A DNA stretch of 5,069 bases from Pyrinomonadaceae bacterium. GTDB lineage: Bacteria > Acidobacteriota > Blastocatellia > Pyrinomonadales > Pyrinomonadaceae. The DNA lies in NCBI GenBank assembly GCA_013812565.1, contig JACCTF010000139.1:1-5069 (forward strand), written 5' to 3'. The notes beneath the pieces are model-generated. The model saw nothing but the letters and a program-made list of their open reading frames with translations. It searched no databases and was not told the origin of the DNA. The translations under genes and the position numbers were made by a program. Of the stretch, positions 1 through 5,069 are shown in pieces; the first letter of the stretch is position 1; the number at the start of each line of letters is the position of its first letter.

Positions 1-750
1 CCCCTGCTCGGCGTCGAAGCTGTTTGTCACGACGTTGACGGCCTGAATGGATTCCAGAGCCGGAACGTAAGCCGTGATGTGCGGCAGCCAGATATTTGTC
101 GCGCTCGCTCCATCAATGCGCGTGTTGTTGATGCTCTTGCTCGCGCCGTTGACGTTGAACTCCAGCGCGCGCGATGGGTTGGAGCCGTTCGAGTGGGGTT
201 CGCTAGTCTCCGAAAAACCTGGGAGAGTATTGAATAGGTTCTGATAATTTCGACCTAGAGGAACAGGCAGATTCTCAAGCTGCGTGCTTGTCAATTCACC
301 CTTTACTTCGGCAGTTTCCGTTTGCAGGAGAGCTGCTGTATCTGAACTGACTGTCACGGTCTCGGCCACCTGACCAGCCTCAAGCGCGGCGTCAACGCGG
401 TTAGTGTTGTTGATCGTTATGTCGACGTCGGTTCTGGTGAGCGTTTTGAATCCCGCTTGGGTGACCTTGACGGTATATCTTCCGGCCTCCACATTCGTGA
501 AGGTGTAACTGCCGCTATCCTCCGTCGTCGCTTCACGCGATTGATTGGTTCCAACGTTGGTGATTGTTACGGAAGCGCCGGGGATCGCCCCCCCGTTTGC
601 GTCCACCACGTTGCCGGTGATTGAGCCATACAACGCTTGCGCTTCGCATCGCCCGGCGGAAAACATTGCCGTCAGCACAACCAAGCCGAGTGTGAGACAG
701 CTTAGCGCGAACCGACGCCACACACTCCTGTAATTCCTTGTCTGGTCCAT
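1..750 (-). CDS. TonB-dependent receptor with carboxypeptidase regulatory-like domain (Oar-like), N-terminal part
   Basis: This is the N-terminal 250 codons of an outer-membrane transporter; the gene continues beyond the left edge with no stop. Residues 1-39 look like a Sec signal peptide: basic start (RNYRSVWRR), hydrophobic core around 15-30 and an AQA cleavage site before LYGSITG. Residues about 40-124 form a carboxypeptidase regulatory-like (CnaB-type) beta-sandwich, with GxVxDxxGxxIPGASVTITN followed by a GSYTFTNVEAGRYTVKV segment. From about 150 on it resembles the plug domain (LPVPLGRNYQNL, LPGFS, FNVNGASKSINNTRIDG, NVVTNSFDAEQG). Such proteins are usually around 1,000 residues or more, so most of the barrel is missing here only because of the window edge. 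They import substrates across the outer membrane using TonB/ExbBD energy; the substrate cannot be read from this portion. The ATG start is fixed by a good Shine-Dalgarno sequence 7 bases upstream and by the signal peptide. The gene lies downstream of the ROK regulator in the same direction. Confidence 0.93.
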   Translation of the reverse strand, partial: MDQTRNYRSVWRRFALSCLTLGLVVLTAMFSAGRCEAQALYGSITGNVVDANGGAIPGASVTITNVGTNQSREATTEDSGSYTFTNVEAGRYTVKVTQAGFKTLTRTDVDITINNTNRVDAALEAGQVAETVTVSSDTAALLQTETAEVKGELTSTQLENLPVPLGRNYQNLFNTLPGFSETSEPHSNGSNPSRALEFNVNGASKSINNTRIDGASATNIWLPHITAYVPALESIQAVNVVTNSFDAEQG

Positions 751-757
751 AACTTCT

Positions 758-763
758 CTCCTT
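758..763 (-). promoter_or_regulatory. Ribosome binding site of the TonB-dependent receptor gene
   Basis: On the minus strand the sequence reads AAGGAG, 7 bases before the ATG at 750-748. It is a strong Shine-Dalgarno match and decides the start in favour of the signal-peptide-containing form. Confidence 0.8.
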
Positions 764-868
764 AACTTTTCTTTGAGGGTAGATGTGAAATGTGCCGCCG
801 CAGAGGCACCTTACTTTATTCTTATAGCGTTTCTAAATTCTTTGCCGCCTAAATAGAAGATCGTGCTT

Positions 869-901
869 GTTGCGGCTTCAGCCCTAACCCTAAGCCACAA
901 C
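869..901 (-). terminator. Hairpin downstream of the ROK gene, possible transcription terminator
   Basis: Two 10-base arms (869-878 and 892-901) pair with one mismatch around a 13-base loop. On the minus strand the stem starts 18 bases after the TAA stop of the ROK gene. No run of T follows the stem in the direction of transcription, so it is not a canonical intrinsic terminator; it could be a weak or Rho-assisted terminator or a 3'-end stabilising hairpin between the regulator and the TonB receptor gene. Confidence 0.3.
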
Positions 902-919
902 CCGAACCGGGCATCTGTA

Positions 920-2146
920 TTAAGCGACGCGCGGCGCAGCATAGGTCGGTGCGGCGACGAGCGCCGCCGCGCCGCGCAGACGCGGGTACTCAACCGCCGG
1001 CGTAATGTGAATCGGCGTTTCGGCGGCAGTGTTTGTCATCGCTCGTTCGGCAAGCGCCCGGCGAACTTCCCCGTCGATCAAATCCCACGCGCCTGTGATT
1101 TCGCCGCCGACATATATCCGCGAGGGGTTCAGAGTGTTAATGACCGTCGCTAAACCTATCCCCAAGTAGCGCGCAGTGACCCCAATCGCCGCCTTCGCTT
1201 TGGCTTCGTCGGCGCGTGCGCGGACAATTAAATCCGCAATCGTGAACGGCTCTCCATCGTCATCCAAAACTGTCACCGGCTCAATCCGGGATGAATCACG
1301 CTCGAAGTAACGCGAAAGCGTGGCGATGTTTGAAATGTATGCTTCCCAACAACCAGTCGAGCCGCACAAGCAACGCGGCCCGTCGATGTTCATGGGAATA
1401 TGCCCGAACTCGCCGGCGATGCTGTTATGACCGCGCACCAATTCCCCGTTTACCACGAGGCCGACGCCGACTCCATCAGAAACGCTGACATATGCAAAAT
1501 CGTGCGTGCCCCCGTCGTTCTTGTGACCAAGCCACATCTGGGCCAGCGCGCATGCCTTGGCGGCATTCTCAACATGTACCGGCGTCCCCGTGGCCGCCGC
1601 CAGTTGGTCGCGCACGTCCACGCCGCGCCACCCCAGAGTCGGAGCATTCAGAATGCGTCCCGTTAGATGATCAACCATGCCGGGCACCACAATCCCAATT
1701 CCTTCGCAGTACGGCGGCGCGCCATGCTTCTTGAGCAATCGGCGGATGCGCGCTGCCAACTCCCTGATCAGTTCGGCAGGAGAGAAGATGGTGTCGAAAA
1801 TTTCAAGTGCCAATTGACGACCGCCGAAATCACTCAACATTAAATAGGTTCGACTGAACCGCAGATCGACGGCGACGACCAAACGATCATGCGTTCGCAC
1901 GTGAAGAAAAACGGGTTTGCGTCCGCGCGCGGCCTGGCCCGTGGCTCCTTCGTATATCAACTCCTCAGCGATTAGTTCGTTGACCAGTACGCTGACAACT
2001 CCGCGCCCGACTTTCATCCGTCGCGCCAGATCGGCGCGGGAGAGTGGTTGGTGCTCACGCACCAGGTTGAGCGCAATGCGCCGGTTTACCTCACGCGAGG
2101 TGGAACGCGTGGCGACGTGAAAATCATGTGGGTTGATCTTTCGCAC
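920..2146 (-). CDS. ROK-family transcriptional repressor (NagC/Mlc/XylR type)
   Basis: This is a cytoplasmic DNA-binding regulator of about 408 residues, the normal length for ROK repressors (sugar kinases without the DNA-binding domain are near 300). Residues about 22-66 form a winged helix-turn-helix (REHQPLSRADLARRM, then a recognition helix GRGVVSVLVNELI). The rest is an ROK effector domain with GIVVPGMVD, GVGVGLVVNGELVRG, the GEFGH motif (E246, H249) and the zinc-binding cysteines of CLCGSTGCWE (C259, C261, C266). The phosphate-binding DxGxT motif of kinases is degraded to DLRFSRT, and the catalytic Asp of the usual ENDAN motif is Ala195 (ENAAK), so it should bind a sugar ligand without phosphorylating it. 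The start is uncertain: GTG at 2146 places the family-conserved RKINPHDF directly after the initiator, while GTG at 2221 would add 25 residues with no family resemblance. Neither has a clear Shine-Dalgarno sequence. It is divergent from the SDR gene, which suggests local control of it and possibly autoregulation. Confidence 0.92.
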   Translation of the reverse strand: MRKINPHDFHVATRSTSREVNRRIALNLVREHQPLSRADLARRMKVGRGVVSVLVNELIAEELIYEGATGQAARGRKPVFLHVRTHDRLVVAVDLRFSRTYLMLSDFGGRQLALEIFDTIFSPAELIRELAARIRRLLKKHGAPPYCEGIGIVVPGMVDHLTGRILNAPTLGWRGVDVRDQLAAATGTPVHVENAAKACALAQMWLGHKNDGGTHDFAYVSVSDGVGVGLVVNGELVRGHNSIAGEFGHIPMNIDGPRCLCGSTGCWEAYISNIATLSRYFERDSSRIEPVTVLDDDGEPFTIADLIVRARADEAKAKAAIGVTARYLGIGLATVINTLNPSRIYVGGEITGAWDLIDGEVRRALAERAMTNTAAETPIHITPAVEYPRLRGAAALVAAPTYAAPRVA

Positions 2147-2275
2147 AGGAGGCAAGCAGTCTTTTGTTCGCAGATGGAACAATATGCCTAAAGGTAACTT
2201 TTCGTCAAGCAGTTTTTCCACTGCGGGGTTAAGTATGTGCGCCTTCGATTATGATCAATCGCCGTCTTCAGCCAC

Positions 2276-2295
2276 TCGTTTTATCGATAACACGA
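2276..2295. promoter_or_regulatory. Candidate operator palindrome, probably for the ROK repressor
   Basis: TCGTTTTATCGATAACACGA is an inverted repeat in which nine of ten base pairs are symmetric, around a perfect TTATCGATAA core. Its size and AT-rich symmetric form suit a dimeric winged-helix repressor. It lies in the divergent region beside a ROK gene and overlaps the candidate regulator promoter, which would give autoregulation. The palindrome is seen directly; assignment to this regulator is inference. Confidence 0.55.
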
Positions 2296-2306
2296 ACAAA
2301 CACCAA
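2278..2306 (-). promoter_or_regulatory. Weak candidate promoter of the ROK gene
   Basis: On the minus strand TTGGTG (plus 2301-2306) and TAAAAC (plus 2278-2283) are separated by 17 bases, three and four matches to the sigma-70 consensus. Transcription would begin near 2271, about 50 bases before the upstream GTG. The -10 box lies inside the 20-bp palindrome, so binding there would block it. The match is modest. Confidence 0.3.
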
Positions 2307-2409
2307 TCCTTCTTGGGAGATCCTTCGATTAATTCACTCCGTTGGCGCTCATGCTGCAACTGTGTATCAATCGCTTTTAACTCTTTGACTTGGGCCTACA
2401 AGGATTCTC

Positions 2410-2439
2410 TTGACACATCCGCGAAGGCCCACGTACTTT
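2410..2439 (+). promoter_or_regulatory. Candidate sigma-70-type promoter of the SDR gene
   Basis: A perfect TTGACA -35 box (2410-2415) is followed after 18 bases by TACTTT (2434-2439), which keeps the first two and last bases of the -10 consensus. The predicted transcription start is near 2446, leaving a short leader that just includes the ribosome binding site. It lies about 115 bases from the palindrome, so repression would need several sites, looping, or a different operator. Confidence 0.45.
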
Positions 2440-2452
2440 GTGCCAACCGGAC

Positions 2453-2457
2453 GGAGG
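2453..2457 (+). promoter_or_regulatory. Ribosome binding site of the SDR gene
   Basis: GGAGG lies 4 bases before the ATG at 2462. It sits inside the longer version of the frame that would begin at TTG 2438, so it argues for the ATG at 2462 as the real start. Confidence 0.7.
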
Positions 2458-2461
2458 CACC

Positions 2462-3259
2462 ATGCATTCTTATGAATCTATATCCGCTATTGTTACCGGC
2501 GCGGCGCGTGGCATCGGCTTAGCAACTGCGCGCCTGCTGCATGAGCGCGGCGCACGAGTGGCGCTCGTTGATGCGGATGCACCTGCCGGAGAAGCCGCGC
2601 TTGATACCTTTAACGCAAAGGGCGAGCGGGCGATCTTTATCCATGCTGATCTTGCTCGTCCCGCCGAAGCCGAAGCGGTAGTTGTCCGGGCGGCTGAAAC
2701 CTTCCCTGGACTTAACGCGCTCGTCAACAACGCCGGTGTGCAGCGCTATGGAACCGCTGAGGAGACCTCTCTGGAGTTGTGGCACGAAGTGCTCAGCATC
2801 AATCTAACCAGCGCTTTTCTTACTGCCCGCGCCGGCATTCCGTTCTTCAGGCAAGCGGGCGGCGGCGCAATTGTCAACGTCGGCTCCGTGCAATCGCATG
2901 TGTCGCAACGCGGGGCGGTCGCGTATGTCACGAGCAAACACGCCTTGCTCGGACTCACACGCGCGTTGGCCGTGGACCACGCCCACGAACGAATCCGCGT
3001 CAACTGCGTTTGTCCCGGCACAGTTGACACGCCAATGTTTCGCCACTCGGCATCCCTCGACCCTGATCCAGTCTCGATGATCGAAGCCTGCCGACAGATG
3101 CACCCGACGGGTCGCATCGCACGCCCCGAAGAAGTCGGCGAAGTGATCGCATTTCTACTTACGGATGCAGCGTCTTTTATTACCGGCACCGCGATAGACG
3201 TTGACGGCGGATTGCTCGCCGTGCTCGGCGGTGCGCCGCGAGCGCAAACCTCAATTTGA
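2462..3259 (+). CDS. Classical short-chain dehydrogenase/reductase (SDR), NAD-dependent type
   Basis: This is a cytoplasmic oxidoreductase of 265 residues, typical for classical SDRs (about 250). The Rossmann fold shows TGAARGIG at 12-19, an acidic Asp37 at the end of the second strand (VALVDAD) that favours NAD over NADP, Asp64, and NNAG at 89-92. The catalytic tetrad is complete: Asn114, Ser142, Tyr155 and Lys159 (YVTSK), followed by CPGTVDTPM at 184-192 and the C-terminal ITGTAIDVDGG. The family oxidises or reduces secondary alcohols; sugar, sugar-acid and polyol dehydrogenases are common members, but the substrate loop (about 190-220) does not identify one. The ATG at 2462 is chosen over the in-frame TTG at 2438 because a Shine-Dalgarno sequence precedes it and family members start just before the first beta strand. 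It is divergent from the ROK regulator and upstream of the LarA-like gene, so a sugar-acid or hydroxy-acid pathway is plausible (inference). Confidence 0.93.
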   Translation: MHSYESISAIVTGAARGIGLATARLLHERGARVALVDADAPAGEAALDTFNAKGERAIFIHADLARPAEAEAVVVRAAETFPGLNALVNNAGVQRYGTAEETSLELWHEVLSINLTSAFLTARAGIPFFRQAGGGAIVNVGSVQSHVSQRGAVAYVTSKHALLGLTRALAVDHAHERIRVNCVCPGTVDTPMFRHSASLDPDPVSMIEACRQMHPTGRIARPEEVGEVIAFLLTDAASFITGTAIDVDGGLLAVLGGAPRAQTSI

Positions 3260-3498
3260 AGATGAACTACTGACACTAGATTGACCCACGGTGAATTGGC
3301 AAACAACGTAAGAACTCACCGCTGCACACGCAGAGTGCGCAGCGGCGCCGCAGAGAGTTAATAGCTTTCTTTGTCTCTGCTTAAACTCTCTGGCGATCTC
3401 TGCGTCTGCAACGGTGCAGATTGGGTTCGCTCCCTCATCTCACAAGTAATCCAGTGTACCTATCTGCCCTGGTTTGATTTAGGAAAAGGCTTATCGCT
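3260..3498. other. Non-coding spacer between SDR and LarA-like genes
   Basis: These 239 bases contain no credible gene. About 100 of them are the palindromic element at 3317-3416. The last part (3417-3498) leads into the racemase gene, with AAAAGG at 3484-3489 about 9 bases before the ATG as its ribosome binding site. I found no good promoter with correctly spaced boxes here, so the two genes may still be co-transcribed through the spacer. Confidence 0.6.
3317..3416. repeat. Imperfect ~100-bp palindromic intergenic element (REP/MITE-like)
   Basis: The outer arms CACCGCTGCACACGCAGAG (3317-3335) and CTCTGCGTCTGCAACGGTG (3398-3416) are inverted repeats matching at 17 of 19 positions. A second, inner pair, CAGAGAGTT (3351-3359) and AACTCTCTG (3384-3392), matches perfectly. 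The centre is a T-rich 24-base loop. The GCAGAG / CTCTGCG wording resembles a palindromic repeat I recall as widely scattered in environmental bacterial genomes; this is from memory and not tested. It encodes no protein and could fold into a long hairpin in RNA, acting as a partial terminator or as an mRNA processing/stability element. Confidence 0.7.
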
Positions 3499-4794
3499 AT
3501 GAACACCAAACTTGCGCCCTCGGTGATCGGCAGTGGCGCGCCGGAATTGAACCTATCGCCAAATGAGCTACGCGGCATTGTCGAGCAGGCGCTGCTCGGC
3601 ATCGCTCCTGATGCGCGCGTGCTCGCGATCATTCCTGACAAGACGCGCGACGATAACACCGATCTACTCATGCCCTTCGCCGCCGAGACGCTTATGAAGC
3701 GACCAGTCGCGCAATTCGATGCGCTCGTGGCGCAGGGCACGCATGTGCCGATGACCGATGCAGAAAAGCGCCTGAAGATTGGGGCGCGCGACGACGGAGC
3801 AGTGCCGGGGTTGAGTCACATATATGATCATCGTTGGGATAATCCAGCGGAGCTTGTGACAATCGGCGAGTTGAGCCAATCGCAAGTGCGCGAGTTGAGC
3901 GGAGGCTTAATCGACCACGCAGTTCCATTAACTATCAATCGTCTGCTGGCTCCGGGCGTGTACGACACGGTGCTCATCTTCGGCGCAACCGTGCCGCATG
4001 AGGTAGCGGGTTTTGCGGGCGGCGCGAAATACTTCTTTCCCGGCGTCGCCGGCCCCGAACTAACTCATGCAACGCACTGGCTCGGCGCGCTCGCCGGGGT
4101 CGAAAACACCATTGGCCGGATAGAAACTCCCACCCGCCGCTTGATCGAGGCTGCCGCCGACTTCATCCCTGCCCACGTAATTTCGCTCAACTCGGTTGTC
4201 ACACGCGATGACGCAAATCGACTACGCACGCACGCGCTCTTCTGTGGCGACTTTCGCTTCGCGTTACGGCGAGCGGCGAAGGTTAGTCGTCATGTGCACA
4301 TCAAGTACACGGGACGCAGGTATGCCCGAGTCGTCGCGCTGCTCGATGAGCACTACGACGAGATGTGGGTTGGCGGCAAAGCCAGTTATCGTCTCGGTGG
4401 GATTATTGAGGAGGGAGGCGAGTTGCTGATCTACGCTCCGCATCTTCACTGCATCTCGGAGACGCACGGCACTGTGATTGAGCGTTATGGCTATCATCCA
4501 CTGGAGCGCGTGCGCGAACTCGTGGCCGAGTCCGGTGAACTACAAGCGAATTTATGCGTTGCTGCCCACCTTGCGCATGTCTCTTACGCCGGACGGCGCG
4601 ACGCAGACGGGCGCATCGTCGGGCGTTTCTCAATTACGCTTGCATCAGGCGTCGACGAAGCGACTTGCCATCGGGTGAATTTAGGCTATATGGATCATCG
4701 GACGTTTCGCTTAGCAGACTATGCGAGCGATCCCGACACGCTGATCGTCGAACGCGCCGGACGTGATCTATACATGGTCGCGCCCACTGCATGA
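3499..4794 (+). CDS. LarA-family (DUF2088) nickel-pincer racemase/epimerase of a 2-hydroxy acid
   Basis: This 431-residue protein has the length and motif order of LarA, the lactate racemase that uses a nickel-pincer nucleotide to shuttle a hydride at the alpha-carbon of hydroxy acids. PDKTR (D47, R50) matches the DxTR motif, and GTHVPMT gives His82 as the first catalytic histidine. PHEVAGFAGGAKYFFPG holds His167, the second catalytic histidine, and Lys177, the lysine that carries the cofactor; His193 (THATHW) is the nickel ligand. The spacings 167-177-193 equal those of Lactiplantibacillus plantarum LarA 174-184-200. The segment that in LarA reads YQAVK (Gln295, Lys298 near the substrate carboxylate) appears here as YRLGG at 297-301, and about 19 extra residues lie between His82 and His167. 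The family includes enzymes for malate, other hydroxy acids and gluconate, so lactate is not assumed. It follows the SDR gene and is 18 bases before the Uma2 gene. Cofactor genes larB, larC and larE are not in the window. Confidence 0.88.
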   Translation: MNTKLAPSVIGSGAPELNLSPNELRGIVEQALLGIAPDARVLAIIPDKTRDDNTDLLMPFAAETLMKRPVAQFDALVAQGTHVPMTDAEKRLKIGARDDGAVPGLSHIYDHRWDNPAELVTIGELSQSQVRELSGGLIDHAVPLTINRLLAPGVYDTVLIFGATVPHEVAGFAGGAKYFFPGVAGPELTHATHWLGALAGVENTIGRIETPTRRLIEAAADFIPAHVISLNSVVTRDDANRLRTHALFCGDFRFALRRAAKVSRHVHIKYTGRRYARVVALLDEHYDEMWVGGKASYRLGGIIEEGGELLIYAPHLHCISETHGTVIERYGYHPLERVRELVAESGELQANLCVAAHLAHVSYAGRRDADGRIVGRFSITLASGVDEATCHRVNLGYMDHRTFRLADYASDPDTLIVERAGRDLYMVAPTA

Positions 4795-4812
4795 GCAAAA
4801 GGAGCACAGGTT

Positions 4813-5069
4813 ATGGCTTGGGTTAATACATCGCCGCTCGTCAAGACCTATACGCTTGATGAGTTTTGGCAACTGCCCGATTCACCGGATCGTTCGAAAC
4901 TCGAATTGATCGCAGGAGTTCTTTATATGACACCGCCACCTGAATACACACATGATAATGTTGTCACGCGATTGATTCGAATACTGACCGCGCATCTGAT
5001 TGCAATTGGTGGTAAGGGTAAACTGTTCGTTCCCCGCGCGGCGATCTGGACCGGCACGCACACGTACCT
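4813..5069 (+). CDS. Uma2-family protein (PD-(D/E)XK endonuclease-like fold), N-terminal part
   Basis: The first 85 codons are present and the gene runs off the right edge. The segment LELIAGVLYMTPPPEYTHDN (residues 30-49) is the hallmark opening of Uma2 (DUF820) proteins, with conserved Glu31, Gly35 and His47, followed by a helix (VVTRLIRILTAHL) and a strand. Full-length members have about 180-200 residues. The conserved PD of the nuclease-like core would be expected just past the edge, so an intact active site cannot be judged. Family members have a restriction-endonuclease-like fold, occur in many copies in cyanobacteria and some other phyla, and have no settled biological role. AGGAG (4800-4804) lies 8 bases before the ATG. 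The 18-base gap to the LarA-like gene suggests co-transcription, but a functional link with hydroxy-acid metabolism is doubtful. Confidence 0.88.
   Translation, partial: MAWVNTSPLVKTYTLDEFWQLPDSPDRSKLELIAGVLYMTPPPEYTHDNVVTRLIRILTAHLIAIGGKGKLFVPRAAIWTGTHTY

Larger units (their letters stand above)
751..919 (-). promoter_or_regulatory. Intergenic leader of the TonB receptor gene with a candidate -10 element
   Basis: This 169-base gap separates the ROK stop from the receptor ATG. On the minus strand it contains an AT-rich stretch with TATAAG (five of six matches to a -10 box) about 70 bases before the start codon. No convincing -35 box lies 16-18 bases upstream of it, so the promoter assignment is weak. 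The gap also carries the hairpin at 869-901. Together these suggest that the receptor may have its own transcription start rather than depending only on read-through from the regulator. Confidence 0.3.
2147..2461. promoter_or_regulatory. Divergent intergenic control region between ROK regulator and SDR gene
   Basis: This 315-base stretch has no convincing gene. If the ROK protein starts at 2221 the first 75 bases are coding. Otherwise it holds a 20-bp palindrome (2276-2295), two copies of CCTTCGATTA (2242-2251 and 2322-2331) placed nearly symmetrically about that palindrome, two copies of ATCAATCGC (2254-2262 and 2366-2374), and candidate promoters in both directions. It is visibly more AT-rich than the flanking genes. 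A long plus-strand reading frame through it (about 2133-2522) overlaps both neighbours, resembles nothing, and was dismissed. Confidence 0.7.

Noticed and set aside
790..800. GCCGCAGAG shared between the receptor leader and the palindrome at 3317-3416
   Set aside because: A shared word of about 10 bases is expected by chance in 5 kb and no flanking similarity or inverted partner is present.
882..893. Telomere-like CCCTAACCCTAA
   Set aside because: Only two units are present, inside the loop of a hairpin; no array is visible and chance is sufficient.
2438..2461. TTG at 2438 as start of the SDR gene
   Set aside because: The ribosome binding site GGAGG lies within this extension and directly before the ATG at 2462, and the predicted -10 box overlaps the TTG.
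2133..2522. Long plus-strand reading frame (129 codons) across the divergent control region
   Set aside because: It overlaps the regulator start and the SDR gene in another frame, has low-complexity, non-family-like composition and no ribosome binding site.
2746..3306. 186-codon minus-strand reading frame opposite the SDR gene
   Set aside because: It lies antisense to a gene with complete catalytic motifs; its composition reflects the codon bias of the opposite strand.
3281..3314. TTGACC as -35 box of a separate promoter for the LarA-like gene
   Set aside because: The best -10-like sequence (TAAGAA) is 22 bases away, too far, and the palindromic element lies between it and the gene.

Overview
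The window carries four protein-coding regions plus one partial gene at each edge that are consistent with a chromosomal segment from an Acidobacteriota-like bacterium, possibly class Blastocatellia. This guess rests on the Oar-like TonB-dependent receptor (signal peptide, carboxypeptidase-regulatory-like domain, plug), the ROK repressor with its N-terminal motif KINPHDFxVATRSTSRE, an Uma2-family gene, and moderately GC-rich DNA. It is an inference from family resemblance; no marker gene is present. In total there are five genes: two on the minus strand on the left and three on the plus strand on the right, arranged divergently.

Left half, minus strand: positions 750-1 encode the first 250 residues of a TonB-dependent outer-membrane receptor that runs off the left edge. 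Upstream of it, in the same direction, is a complete ROK-family transcriptional regulator (2146-920, or from 2221 with an alternative start). A 169-base gap separates the two and holds a hairpin just after the ROK stop.

Centre: about 315 bases (2147-2461) separate the regulator from the plus-strand genes. They contain a 20-bp near-perfect palindrome centred on TTATCGATAA, several further CGATT/AATCG half-sites, a consensus TTGACA -35 box in front of the plus-strand gene, and a weak candidate promoter for the regulator that overlaps the palindrome. This looks like a divergent, locally regulated control region.

Right half, plus strand: a classical short-chain dehydrogenase (2462-3259) is followed by a 239-base spacer. 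The spacer contains a roughly 100-bp imperfect palindrome resembling a dispersed intergenic repeat. Next is a LarA-family (DUF2088) nickel-pincer-type racemase/epimerase (3499-4794), then the first 85 codons of an Uma2-family protein (4813 to the right edge), only 18 bases downstream.

Working model (inference): the ROK protein senses a sugar or sugar derivative and controls a small catabolic unit. In this unit the SDR oxidises or reduces a hydroxyl group, and the LarA-like enzyme inverts the alpha-carbon of a 2-hydroxy acid such as an aldonate. The TonB receptor could import a related substrate. The racemase keeps the residues that hold the nickel-pincer cofactor but differs from lactate racemase in the substrate-binding segment, so its substrate is probably not lactate. 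It is the most interesting gene here.
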